A stretch of 34,181 nucleotides of DNA. It comes from Pseudomonadales bacterium (GTDB taxonomy: Bacteria > Pseudomonadota > Gammaproteobacteria > Pseudomonadales > Azotimanducaceae). The position numbers were made by a program, and so were the translations under genes. The notes under the pieces were generated by a model. It worked only from the letters and a program-made list of their open reading frames with translations. It searched no databases and was not told the DNA's origin. Of the stretch, positions 16,768-25,492 are shown piece after piece (positions within the stretch are counted from its first letter, which is position 1; each line of letters begins with the position of its first letter). Location of the stretch: contig JAJEIQ010000048.1 of NCBI GenBank assembly GCA_022827905.1, positions 1-34,181 of the forward strand, written 5' to 3'.

Positions 16768-18390
16768 ATGAAAACGGTAGAGGCCGACGTCATCATCGTC
16801 GGGTCCGGGGTGGCTGGGGCGCTAGTGGCCGAGCGGCTGGCCCGTGCGGGCATCGGGGTGGCGGTGCTGGAAGCCGGTTCGCGCGTTGATCGCGCCCAAG
16901 CCTTGGGGCGTTATTTCAACGCGCCGATCAAGACGCCCGAGAGTCCCTACCGGGCTACGCCGGAAGCGGACTTCCCGTTAAGCGCTGACCGCAGGCACTG
17001 GTATCGGCAATCGGGTCCGGACACCTTCAAAAGCACCTACCTCAAGGCCGTGGGCGGCACCACCTGGCATTGGCTCGGCACCTGCCTGCGCTTCCTGCCC
17101 AACGACTTTCGCCTGAAAAGCCTCTACGGACAGGGCGTTGACTGGCCCATCGGCTATGGCGATCTTGAGCCGTTCTACCTGGAGGCGGAGAGGGAACTCG
17201 GTGTCGCGGGCGACTCCAACGAGGACTTGGGTTCCCCCCGGTCGGGCCGCTTTCCGCTGCCGGCCATTGCGCCGTCCTATCTCGACCAAGTCTTTGAGCG
17301 GGCGCTTGACGGTACCGGCTTTGCAGTCCGGACAACGCCCCAAGCGCGCAACTCCGTAGTCCATGACGGCCGTCCCGCCTGCTGCGGCAGCGCAAGCTGC
17401 ATTCCGCTGTGCCCGGTTCAGGCCAAGTACGACGCCACCGTTCATCTGCGGAAAGCCGAGCGCCAAGGCGCCGTGGTGCATGAAAGCACCACAGCCACGG
17501 CGGTGGAAGCCGACGCGAACGGACGCATCGCGGCCATTCGCTTTCGCCGGCCGGACTTAAGCGAGGGGGTCGCCCAAGGCCGCCTCTACGTCCTTGCCGC
17601 CCATGCCATGGAGACGCCGCGGCTGCTGCTTCATTCCCGCTCCGAGCGCACGCCGGCCGGGGTGGCCAATCGCTCGGACCAAGTGGGACGCCATCTCATG
17701 GACCATCCCATCAAGTTGAGTTGGGCGCTGTCGGGTGAGCCCGTGTGGCCCTATCGCGGCCCGCTGTCCACCGCCGGGATCGAAAACCTGCGCGATGGCC
17801 CGGTGCGCGCAAGCCGCGCCGGGCTGCGCATCCAGATCGGCAACGCCGGCTGGACCTGGGGCACCGGCGGGGCGCTAACGTTGCCCCGCACCTTGGCCGA
17901 ATCGGGGCTGCGCGGCAAGGCGCTGCGCAACGCCGCCGTTGATCAGGCCGCCCGGCATGTGGAGTTGGCCTCCCTGATCGAGCAGTTACCGGACGCCGGC
18001 AACCGGATGGTGCTGGACGCTCGGGACAAGGATCACTACGGGGTGCCGCTGCCACGTCTGCGCTACGCCATTGGCGACTACTCCCGCGACGGCTTGGCCG
18101 CGGCGCAGGGCATCCATGACCGCATCTTGGCCAAGCTGGGCGCCACGGACATCCATCACCAACCCGAGTTTCAAGGTGCGGGGCACATCATCGGCACCTG
18201 CCGCATGGGTGAGGATCCGGCTCATTCAGTGGTGGACCCGGCGCTGCGCTGCCACGACCACGACAACCTCCACATCCTCGGCTCGGCGGTCTTTCCCACT
18301 TCAGGCACCGCCAATCCAACCCTGACCATCGCCGCCTTGGCACTGCGGTTGGCGGAGACCATGAAGGCCAGGCTGCAGCGGGGGGAATAG
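16768..18390 (+). CDS. GMC-type FAD dehydrogenase large subunit with [3Fe-4S] motif
   Basis: A 540-residue GMC oxidoreductase. FAD binds at VGSGVAG (11-17) with Glu35 after the second strand; GGTTWHWLG (96-104) and the C-terminal GSAVFPTSGTANPTLTIAALA are family signatures. GHIIGTCRMG supplies the active-site His region. CCGSASCIPLCP (205-216) reproduces the Cys-Cys-x4-Cys-x3-Cys pattern that holds a [3Fe-4S] cluster in FAD-glucose dehydrogenase; the cluster carries electrons out to a cytochrome. It has no signal peptide of its own and must rely on the Tat leader of the preceding gene. No multihaem cytochrome subunit is encoded nearby. The substrate is likely a sugar, polyol or alcohol. Confidence 0.9.
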   Translation: MKTVEADVIIVGSGVAGALVAERLARAGIGVAVLEAGSRVDRAQALGRYFNAPIKTPESPYRATPEADFPLSADRRHWYRQSGPDTFKSTYLKAVGGTTWHWLGTCLRFLPNDFRLKSLYGQGVDWPIGYGDLEPFYLEAERELGVAGDSNEDLGSPRSGRFPLPAIAPSYLDQVFERALDGTGFAVRTTPQARNSVVHDGRPACCGSASCIPLCPVQAKYDATVHLRKAERQGAVVHESTTATAVEADANGRIAAIRFRRPDLSEGVAQGRLYVLAAHAMETPRLLLHSRSERTPAGVANRSDQVGRHLMDHPIKLSWALSGEPVWPYRGPLSTAGIENLRDGPVRASRAGLRIQIGNAGWTWGTGGALTLPRTLAESGLRGKALRNAAVDQAARHVELASLIEQLPDAGNRMVLDARDKDHYGVPLPRLRYAIGDYSRDGLAAAQGIHDRILAKLGATDIHHQPEFQGAGHIIGTCRMGEDPAHSVVDPALRCHDHDNLHILGSAVFPTSGTANPTLTIAALALRLAETMKARLQRGE

Positions 18391-18580
18391 CGCTCTTAAC
18401 GAGGGTGCAAGGAACCGAAGGGTTGCGCGGAGTGGGGGCGATGTGTTCCCATGCCGGTGAGGCCGGGTGAGGGTCCGGCTAGTAACAAATCAAGAGGCGC
18501 GCCCAAGGTCGCCAAGGGTCGCTCGAAGTTTGCGAGGTTGGCTGAACGGGCCGCCCCCGACCAACGTGGGGAGATTCAGC
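18391..18580 (+). other. structured 190-base leader between the dehydrogenase and TonB receptor 2
   Basis: No gene is evident. The segment contains GCCGG (18453-18457, again at 18462-18466) that can pair with CCGGC (18475-18479), and an AACC-GAAG-GGTT hairpin around 18413-18424. The open frame from GTG 18467 runs through it into the receptor but has no leader-like features. A cis-acting RNA is possible; I do not recognise a known riboswitch core. Confidence 0.3.
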
Positions 18581-21205
18581 ATGACCATAGCGCGAAGCTT
18601 GGCTCACATCTTTAAGTCACTCGTTCCATTCTTCATCCTTACCGCCGTGGCGCCAGCGCCGTTCGCGGCGGAAATCGAGGAGATCATCGTCACGGCGCGG
18701 GCCACCGAGGAGTCGGTGCGCGAGATTCCCGTGGCGATCACGGCGGTTGGGGAGGAGCGCATGGACACCTTCGGGCTGGAAGGGTTCATGGATCTGGAGG
18801 CCATCACGCCGCAACTCAGCATTGGCCGCGGCGGCAGCGGCAACGGCGCCGCCATCGGCATCCGCGGCATCGCTTCGGCCACCAGCAGCATCGGCATCGA
18901 GTCGTCCGTCGGCGTCATCATCGACGGCGTCTACATGCCCCAAGCCCGCGCCATCAACGAAGGATTGTTCGACACCAGCCAAGTGGCGGTGCTCAAAGGC
19001 CCGCAAGCGCTCTACTTCGGCAAGAACTCCACCGCCGGCGTGGTCTCGGTGATGACCAACAACCCAGGCGAGGAGTTTGAGGCGAGCGTTCGGATCAACA
19101 ATGAGTTCGAGTCGGAGGACTTGACCCTGGAGGGCATCATCTCGGTGCCGGTCAACGAGAAGCTCGGGCTGCGCGCGGCGGTGCAGACCTCGGACATGAA
19201 CAAGGGTTGGATTCGCAACAACGCCGGCGCCGACCGATACGCCACCTTCGATGCGGCCACCGGGCAAATCAACGTCTGGGAGAACCCGGCGGCTGCGGGC
19301 GAGTGGTGGCCGGGCGAGGAGACCACCTATGCGCGGCTGACCGCAGCAGGCGACCTGAGTGAACGCTTCAGCTACAACATCAAGGGCTCCTACGCCAAGT
19401 TCGCTCAGCACGCCTCAAGCGGCGGCGGCGAACTGTTCAGCTGCCCCACCCTCGACGGACGCCAGCACATCAGCCTGCCAGTCGATCCGCAGCCCGAGGG
19501 ACGGCAAACCACGCTATTCGAACCGCGCCCAGTGCCGGACTCGGACTGCGAGATCAACTTGGCCCGGGGCATCAACGACGTGCCGCCGGGCATTGGCAAC
19601 GTCAATTCCCTGCTCAACCAGTTCGGCGACGGGGATCTCGGCGAGAAGTTCACCTCCTGGAACCTCACCGGGACGTTCGACTACGCGTTCGATTCCGTGG
19701 ACCTCAAGACCATCATCAACTACAACGACGCCACCGAGCGCTGGGTCAGCGACTTCGACGGCGGCGGCATCACCAACATCTTTGCCGGCGAACGCAACAC
19801 CTTCGAGCAGTTCGCCATCGAGTCACGCGCCGTCACGCGCTTCGATGCGCCGGTGAACCTGGTGTTCGGCGTGTACTACCAGCAAACCGACCGCTTCTTC
19901 GACCAGGACGTTATCTTCGCCTTCCTGCCATTCCCTGGCTGCGTTGTCGGCACCGCCACGGTGTGCGGGCCGGAGTTCACTGGGCCGCTTGAGGACCCGG
20001 ACGACCAGTTCACCGCCTACAACAAGATCTCCGAAACCGACGGCGAGACCGTTTCGGTGTACGGCGAGGTGGCGTGGCAAATTGCCGAGCAGTGGGAGTT
20101 GACGGCGGGGGCCCGCTACATCCACGAGACCAAGGACTCATTCTTCATCCAGCCCTATGTGTTCCCCTTCGTCACGGGCCTGTTCATTCCCTACGACCCC
20201 GGCAACCTGCTGACCAGGGCCGCGTCGGACCAAACCTTCAAGAACCTGATTCCCGAAGCGACGCTGACCTGGACCGCCACCGACAACCTCACGGTCTATG
20301 CCGCCTACAAGGAAGGCTTCAAGTCCGGCGGCTTCTCCAACAGCGCCATCCTGAGCAACCTGTCACCGCCGCTGTTGAACGGCGCGCCCTGCATCTCACC
20401 GGGTCTCGGCGGCACCTGCTCGGCCAGCCCCGGCGATGACCTGGTGTTCAGCGACTTCGTCTTCGACCCGGAGGAGAACAAGGGCGGCGAGGTTGGCGTG
20501 AAGGCCTCGTTGCTCGACAACTCCATGCTCGCTTCAGTGGAGGTGTACTACTACAAGTTCCGCGACCTGCAAGTGGACTTCTTCAACGACGCCCAATTCG
20601 CCTTCGTGACGTCGAATGCGGGCGGCTCGGAAACCTACGGCGCCGAAGTGCAGGTGGATTGGGCGACGCCGGTTGAGGGCCTGTTCCTCAGCGGCTCCTT
20701 TGGCTGGCTGGAATCGAAGTTCACCGAGTTCTTCCAGTTCTGCCACGGCGGCCAAACGCCGGCCCAAGGCTGCGGACCACTGCAGCCCGGCCAGACGGAG
20801 ACGGACCTGCGCCAGAACCTGGCCGGCAACACGCGCCCAGGCGCACCGCGCTGGTCCGGGCACCTAGTGGCCAACTACGAGCGCGGCATCGGCAACGGGC
20901 TGGTGCTCGGCGTCACCGGCAACGTGCAGTACAAGAGCAAGACCCACTTGAGCGCGGACATCCCGTCGATCACCTACCCGGCCTACGCGACGCTGGACGC
21001 CAACGTCCGCATTCGCACCCAGGACGGCCGCTGGCAATTGGCCTTCATCGGCAAGAACCTCACCGATAAGCTGGCCATCCGCGGCGCCGGCGACGTGCCG
21101 TCAACCGGCGGCAACACCGGGACTGCGGAGGGCTTCCTAGGCGACCTGTCCGGCGGCACCATCCGCCCCCGGCAGTACGAACTGGAGTTGACTTGGCGCT
21201 TCTAA
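18581..21205 (+). CDS. TonB-dependent outer-membrane receptor 2
   Basis: An 874-residue receptor. The ATG at 18581 is supported by GGGGAG eight bases upstream and gives a clean signal peptide (SLVPFFILTAVAPAPFAA, ending near residue 29), followed at once by the TonB box IEEIIVTARATEES. The plug domain has IGIRGIASATSSIGIESSVGV and VAVLKGPQALYFGKNSTAGVVS; barrel strands follow, including YAAYKEGFKSGGFSN, and the chain ends LELTWRF with the canonical terminal Phe. It is of the same broad class as receptor 1 but clearly not a recent copy. Its position after the exported dehydrogenase suggests it imports that enzyme's substrate or product. Confidence 0.92.
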   Translation: MTIARSLAHIFKSLVPFFILTAVAPAPFAAEIEEIIVTARATEESVREIPVAITAVGEERMDTFGLEGFMDLEAITPQLSIGRGGSGNGAAIGIRGIASATSSIGIESSVGVIIDGVYMPQARAINEGLFDTSQVAVLKGPQALYFGKNSTAGVVSVMTNNPGEEFEASVRINNEFESEDLTLEGIISVPVNEKLGLRAAVQTSDMNKGWIRNNAGADRYATFDAATGQINVWENPAAAGEWWPGEETTYARLTAAGDLSERFSYNIKGSYAKFAQHASSGGGELFSCPTLDGRQHISLPVDPQPEGRQTTLFEPRPVPDSDCEINLARGINDVPPGIGNVNSLLNQFGDGDLGEKFTSWNLTGTFDYAFDSVDLKTIINYNDATERWVSDFDGGGITNIFAGERNTFEQFAIESRAVTRFDAPVNLVFGVYYQQTDRFFDQDVIFAFLPFPGCVVGTATVCGPEFTGPLEDPDDQFTAYNKISETDGETVSVYGEVAWQIAEQWELTAGARYIHETKDSFFIQPYVFPFVTGLFIPYDPGNLLTRAASDQTFKNLIPEATLTWTATDNLTVYAAYKEGFKSGGFSNSAILSNLSPPLLNGAPCISPGLGGTCSASPGDDLVFSDFVFDPEENKGGEVGVKASLLDNSMLASVEVYYYKFRDLQVDFFNDAQFAFVTSNAGGSETYGAEVQVDWATPVEGLFLSGSFGWLESKFTEFFQFCHGGQTPAQGCGPLQPGQTETDLRQNLAGNTRPGAPRWSGHLVANYERGIGNGLVLGVTGNVQYKSKTHLSADIPSITYPAYATLDANVRIRTQDGRWQLAFIGKNLTDKLAIRGAGDVPSTGGNTGTAEGFLGDLSGGTIRPRQYELELTWRF

Positions 21206-21347
21206 CCGGCGGGGGCGTAGTTCAGGGTCGTGCCGTTCGCCCGTGCAGCGGCCTCCAGGAACTGCCGAAACGGATCCATCCGCCGAACGACCCACTCCGC
21301 GGCCTGACCCTCGCCGCCGCGACCCCCCCCCATGCGGACCAGCACCC

Positions 21348-21386
21348 GCCGGGGCTTTAGCGATTCCGCGGAATCCCCCGGCTAAA
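21348..21386. terminator. nested inverted repeats at the receptor 2 / LRR-protease convergence
   Basis: GCCGGGG (21348-21354) can pair with CCCCGGC (21376-21382), TTTAGC (21356-21361) with GCTAAA (21381-21386), and GATTCCGCGGAATC (21362-21375) is itself a palindrome. They lie at the end of the minus-strand LRR gene, facing the plus-strand receptor. No T-run follows in either direction, so a bidirectional terminator is only a suggestion. Nothing else is clear in 21206-21356 apart from a run of nine C at 21323-21331. Confidence 0.3.
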
Positions 21387-24300
21387 CAATCCCGGCTGGG
21401 CTGCGCTGCGCAGAGCAGCAGCGGCTTTTGGCTCGCGGATGATGGCGGTAACTTCCCCAGCCGGTCCGTTGCGTAGCACCGTTACCGGCCGGTCGGTATC
21501 CTTGTTCAGCATTACGGACCGGTCGCGGGGGCCCGAAAGCCGGATTGAATCGAGCTCATCCGGCCAAGTGGCCTGCATCGGCAGCGCAAAGGCGAAGCTC
21601 GAACGTCCCCCTGCGTCGCCCGCCGCCGGCATGTCGAAACTCAAATCGAACAGCACCGTGCCGTCCGCGGCCGTTCCGCTTATGCGGTAGGGTCCGGGAA
21701 CTTGCGGGAGTGCGGGCGGGGCTTGGGTAATGAAGGCCGACTCCAGAAACAGTGCCGACCCGCCACCCTTGCCACCCCAAACGATAAGGGATTGGACGGC
21801 GCTGTGGGCTTGCGGCCGGTGGAGCAGGCCCGCGGCGTTGAGCCGGTAGCGCAGAGCTTTGTCGAAGCTGAAATCACTGATCCAGTAGGGCGAGCAGTAC
21901 GACATCAGATCGACGTATTCATCGGGCGGCACCAGACGCTTCTCAGCGAAATCGTAGCCCCAACCTCCGGTGGAACCGTTGATGTATGGAAAAGCGGGCT
22001 CTAAGCCCAGCGGATCTCCGCAGGGCGTATGTTGCAACGAAAGATTGTGTCCGAATTCGTGCGCAATCACGTCAGCGTTGGTTATGGAATACGCTGTCTT
22101 GTGGCCGATGATGCCGATTCCCGAGGCGCCTGAAAACTCCCCGGCTAGAAGTCCCATGTAATAGTCTTCGCTGCCCTCCATGGTGGCGATCAGTTGAACC
22201 TCGCTGATCAGTTCATGCCCCCAGTTGGTGGAGGTTCGGACCGGATCATGGGCGGTGACCGTGAGGGCCGCAACCGGCAGCAGCGTGCGGGTCTGACCCA
22301 GCATCTCGTGACCCATGGGATCGGCCTCCATGGCGTTTACGAGATCAACCACCGACACATCGGGGTTGGTTTCCCACAAAAACGGGACGAAGGTGATGCC
22401 GAACGCGGGCATTTCCCGCACCTCCACCGCCAGTCGACCAGTTTCGGGAATTCGGCGAGCCACTTCAAGGCTGCTGTCCAGCGTTCCATCTGGATCAATT
22501 TCGATCACGACTTCCAGTCCCGGTTGCACAATCTCCGCCGGAACCGTGGCGTCGGCCGACCGCTCCAGCGAACTCTCGTCCAGCAGGGTCGGAACAGGCC
22601 CTTCGCTGGAAGGGATATCGACCTCATGAGTGAGTTCCCCTCTCAGATAGAAGTCGGCCCGGACGGGCGGGATGCGCTCGGAGTTGCTCTGCGCTGCAGT
22701 CGGGAAAACCCGCAGCAGGGCTTCCTCGTCCGCCACCAAGGCAATGGGAAGTTCGCGGGACTGGATGGCTTGCGTGAGATAGGCCGCTACCGGCTGAACG
22801 TCGCACTGCCTCACGCGACGGGTAAGCAGTTCGTTCAGCCAGCCGAGCATCCTGGCGTCTTGGGGTGCGCACAAGGCGGTGCCCGCAGCTTGGAAGTGAG
22901 CCAACTCACGGAGATCCGCCAAACGGACCGGCAAGGGACCCGACAGGTCCATATTGCCGGTGAGGGCCAGCGAACGCAGCCGCGTCAGATCCGCCAGCTC
23001 GGGCGGAATCGGACCGGAAAGTGAATTGCTGCCAAGATACAGTTCGGTCAGGCTGGCCATTTGCCCCACCTCCTCGGGGATGGCGCCGGCCAAGCTGTTG
23101 TAGGAGAGATTCAGGTACTCCAGCGCCGGGAAATCGCCAAACGATAAGGGGAGGCCGGCGGAGAAGTCATTGTTCGAAAGGTCCAGAATTACCAGTTTGT
23201 CAAGCTTGGCCAGCGTACTGGGCAGCACCCCCGAGAGATTATTGCCGGGAAGGTGAATTTCCCGTAACTCTGCCGCGTTGCCAAGTTGCTGCGGAATCGA
23301 ACCATTCAGACGGTTCCTGTCCAGATAAAGCTCAACCAGCGAAGCGAGATTGCCGAATTCAGAGGGAATGGAGCCCGTAAGCCCATTGCCTGAAAGATCC
23401 AGAGTCCTGAGGTGCTCAAGTTGGCCGATCTGCGGCGGAATGGATCCGGCGGCGCGGATGCCCGCCAGATCGAGAATCTCCAGATTGGCAAGTTCTCCCA
23501 GTTCCGGAGGTATTGGCGAGCGCTGGGTGTCATTGCCGACAAGTCTCAGTTCGGTGAGCCTTTCGAGCGCTACGATATCCGCCGGAATGGGCCCCACCAG
23601 GCCATTGTGGGTCAGATCGAGGGCGACAACCCGGCCCTGTCCGTCTGCCTTGACGCCGAACCATTCGCGAAGCGGCGTCTCGCTCAGCCAGTTGCTGTTG
23701 TCATCCCACAGCTCCCCACTCATCGAATCGTAGATTTTCTCAAGGATGTCGCGGTCCTCCGAGGGCGGGCAATCGCTGCCCGTTCCTTCGTGCCGGGGCA
23801 CCTGCTCCAGCCATTCGCGGAGAAATGGCTCCCGCGGTACGCAAAGATCCGTTCCGGCGTAGCGAATCTCCTGTAGTGCGTCGATGCGGGGCAGCGTGTA
23901 CGGCAGACGCCCCGAAAGTTCCGGATTGCCGCCTAAGCGCAGTTCCATCAAGACGTCCAGATCGCCCAGCTTCAGCGGCAACTCCCCCACCAGTCCGTTG
24001 GAGGAGAGATCGATCGCGATCACGCGGCCGCTGGAATCCACGCTGATGCCGTGCCGAGATTCCAGTGGACCATCGGGCCAGCCGTCCGCAGCGGTCCAGC
24101 CGGAACCTCCCGTGGCCTCGTAAAGCGCCTCCAGCACCCCACGGTCCGCCCGGTTGCAGTAATGGCCAGCGTCATGCTGTGCGATATCGTCAAGCCAAGC
24201 AGAAAAACCGGACGTATCGGGCAGGCAAAGACCGGGGTTTCCCGACCACCAGAACCTTTTCAGGAACAGCCCGGTCAATTCCGCCGGCAAGGCGCCTGAC

Positions 24301-25424
24301 AGGCGGTTATTGGCAATATTGAGTTCGGCAAGGCTGGTCAGATTTCCGAGCGCGGGAGGAACCGGCCCGGTGAGCCGATTTAGGTCCACGTACAGGTAAA
24401 TCAGACGCGGCAGCCCACCCAGCTCCGGGGGAATCGGCCCGGATAGTTGATTGACGTCCAGCCGAAGCGTTTGTAGCTCGGCGAGATTCCCGATCTCGCG
24501 AGGTATCGGGCCTGAAAGCCCGTTGGAATGAAGAATGAGGTGTTCCAAGGTGTTCAGCACACCAAGTTCCTCCGGAATCGCCCCGGAAAAGCTGTTCAGA
24601 CTCAGATTAAGGTGTTGAAGCCTCGGCAGGCTGGCTATTTCGCGCGGTATGGGACCGGAGAACTGGTTGCTGTACAGGCCGAGCCTTATGAGCCTCCTCA
24701 GATCGCCCAGTTCCTCCGGCAGGCGACCTGAAAGCTCGTTGTAACCCAGCGACAGTTCCTCCAAGCCAGTGAGTTGTCCGATTTCCGGCGGTATCGAACC
24801 CTCAAGACCGTTATTGCCGAGATCAATGGTCACGACCCGGCCGTCGTCGCCGATTCGTATTCCGTACCATTGCGCCATCGGCTGGTCGCTGAGCCAGTTG
24901 GTTCGGGTCACCCAGTTGTCGCCGCCAGCGCTTTCGTAGAGTGCAACGAGCACTTCCCGGTCGGCGGCGGATTCGACTAGGATATCGACTGTCACGATTA
25001 CCCGGCCGGACACGGCCCCGGCGGTTGCCGTGATCGTGGCCGTCCCGGAGTCCACAGCGGTTACCAGTCCGTCGCCGTCCACGGTGGCTACCCCGGGTGT
25101 ATCGGTGGCCCAGGTTACTTCGACGTCCATCATCACATTGCTGTCGCTATCCTTGACCTCAGCCGTGAACTGTACGGTTTCTCCCTTCATGGTGAGCCGC
25201 GAGCTGCTCGGAGCAACGGTCACAGATTCCACCATCGGGGCGGTGGGGTTGGGTGCAGGCTGGGGGTCGGCGGTTGGGGTTGGCGGACCGCCCGATTCCG
25301 ACGATCCACCCCCACAGCCCCAGAGCAGCGCAGCAAGGGCCGAAACCAGCCATCGTTGACGCGAAGCGGCGATCCTGAATGCCGCCGCACCGGGTTGGGG
25401 GGAGCGACCGTTCATTGGCGACAT
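21357..25424 (-). CDS. lipoprotein: Big-2 domain, three LRR modules and metzincin protease domain
   Basis: A 1355-residue surface lipoprotein. A basic leader and hydrophobic stretch end in LLWGCGGG, so Cys37 is the predicted lipid site; a Pro-rich linker (45-63) follows. Residues 64-146 form a bacterial Ig-like (Big-2) domain. Three modules follow (about 154-423, 427-552, 557-874), each opening with a plant-LRR-type cap (DREVLVALYESAGGDNW, DRGVLEALYEATGGSGW, DRDILEKIYDSMSGELW), continuing with GxIPxxLGxLxxLxxLxLxxNxLS repeats and closing with an LCxP...WL...C cap. The C-terminal third holds HEFGHNLSLQH (1122-1132), a metzincin zinc site with Ser in place of the usual Gly, and a Met-turn DLMSYC (Met1174). 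Likely a secreted or surface protease with a protein-binding arm. The start at 25424 has no clear ribosome site; ATG 25415 is an alternative. Confidence 0.88.
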   Translation of the reverse strand: MSPMNGRSPQPGAAAFRIAASRQRWLVSALAALLWGCGGGSSESGGPPTPTADPQPAPNPTAPMVESVTVAPSSSRLTMKGETVQFTAEVKDSDSNVMMDVEVTWATDTPGVATVDGDGLVTAVDSGTATITATAGAVSGRVIVTVDILVESAADREVLVALYESAGGDNWVTRTNWLSDQPMAQWYGIRIGDDGRVVTIDLGNNGLEGSIPPEIGQLTGLEELSLGYNELSGRLPEELGDLRRLIRLGLYSNQFSGPIPREIASLPRLQHLNLSLNSFSGAIPEELGVLNTLEHLILHSNGLSGPIPREIGNLAELQTLRLDVNQLSGPIPPELGGLPRLIYLYVDLNRLTGPVPPALGNLTSLAELNIANNRLSGALPAELTGLFLKRFWWSGNPGLCLPDTSGFSAWLDDIAQHDAGHYCNRADRGVLEALYEATGGSGWTAADGWPDGPLESRHGISVDSSGRVIAIDLSSNGLVGELPLKLGDLDVLMELRLGGNPELSGRLPYTLPRIDALQEIRYAGTDLCVPREPFLREWLEQVPRHEGTGSDCPPSEDRDILEKIYDSMSGELWDDNSNWLSETPLREWFGVKADGQGRVVALDLTHNGLVGPIPADIVALERLTELRLVGNDTQRSPIPPELGELANLEILDLAGIRAAGSIPPQIGQLEHLRTLDLSGNGLTGSIPSEFGNLASLVELYLDRNRLNGSIPQQLGNAAELREIHLPGNNLSGVLPSTLAKLDKLVILDLSNNDFSAGLPLSFGDFPALEYLNLSYNSLAGAIPEEVGQMASLTELYLGSNSLSGPIPPELADLTRLRSLALTGNMDLSGPLPVRLADLRELAHFQAAGTALCAPQDARMLGWLNELLTRRVRQCDVQPVAAYLTQAIQSRELPIALVADEEALLRVFPTAAQSNSERIPPVRADFYLRGELTHEVDIPSSEGPVPTLLDESSLERSADATVPAEIVQPGLEVVIEIDPDGTLDSSLEVARRIPETGRLAVEVREMPAFGITFVPFLWETNPDVSVVDLVNAMEADPMGHEMLGQTRTLLPVAALTVTAHDPVRTSTNWGHELISEVQLIATMEGSEDYYMGLLAGEFSGASGIGIIGHKTAYSITNADVIAHEFGHNLSLQHTPCGDPLGLEPAFPYINGSTGGWGYDFAEKRLVPPDEYVDLMSYCSPYWISDFSFDKALRYRLNAAGLLHRPQAHSAVQSLIVWGGKGGGSALFLESAFITQAPPALPQVPGPYRISGTAADGTVLFDLSFDMPAAGDAGGRSSFAFALPMQATWPDELDSIRLSGPRDRSVMLNKDTDRPVTVLRNGPAGEVTAIIREPKAAAALRSAAQPGLFSRGIPRNR

Positions 25425-25429
25425 TGTAG

Positions 25430-25452
25430 GGTCTGAGGCGAAGCCTCGCTAG
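25430..25452. repeat. direct repeat, left copy, with GAGGC-GAA-GCCTC hairpin
   Basis: A 23-base sequence exactly repeated at 27252-27274. The inner 13 bases (25435-25447) are a 5-bp stem with a GAA loop. It lies 6 bases upstream of the LRR-protease start codon (minus strand), where the ribosome site would be expected. Confidence 0.85.
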
Positions 25453-25492
25453 AATCCTTGAGCCGGGTTGACGTTTTCAGTTGGGTTGCATT

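Noticed and set aside
18467-18580. GTG-started N-terminal extension of TonB receptor 2
   Set aside because: It would bury the signal peptide 38 residues inside the protein; ATG 18581 has a good ribosome site and a proper leader.
21202-21280. Minus-strand fragment reading RRMDPFRQFLEAAARANG to a stop inside the TonB receptor 2 end
   Set aside because: It looks protein-like but is only about 35-50 codons, has no start signal or recognised family, and could be chance in GC-rich DNA. A relic of a lost gene remains possible.
21323-21331. Run of nine C as a phase-variation tract
   Set aside because: It lies outside any supported gene, after the LRR-protease stop codon, so slippage would not change a known product.
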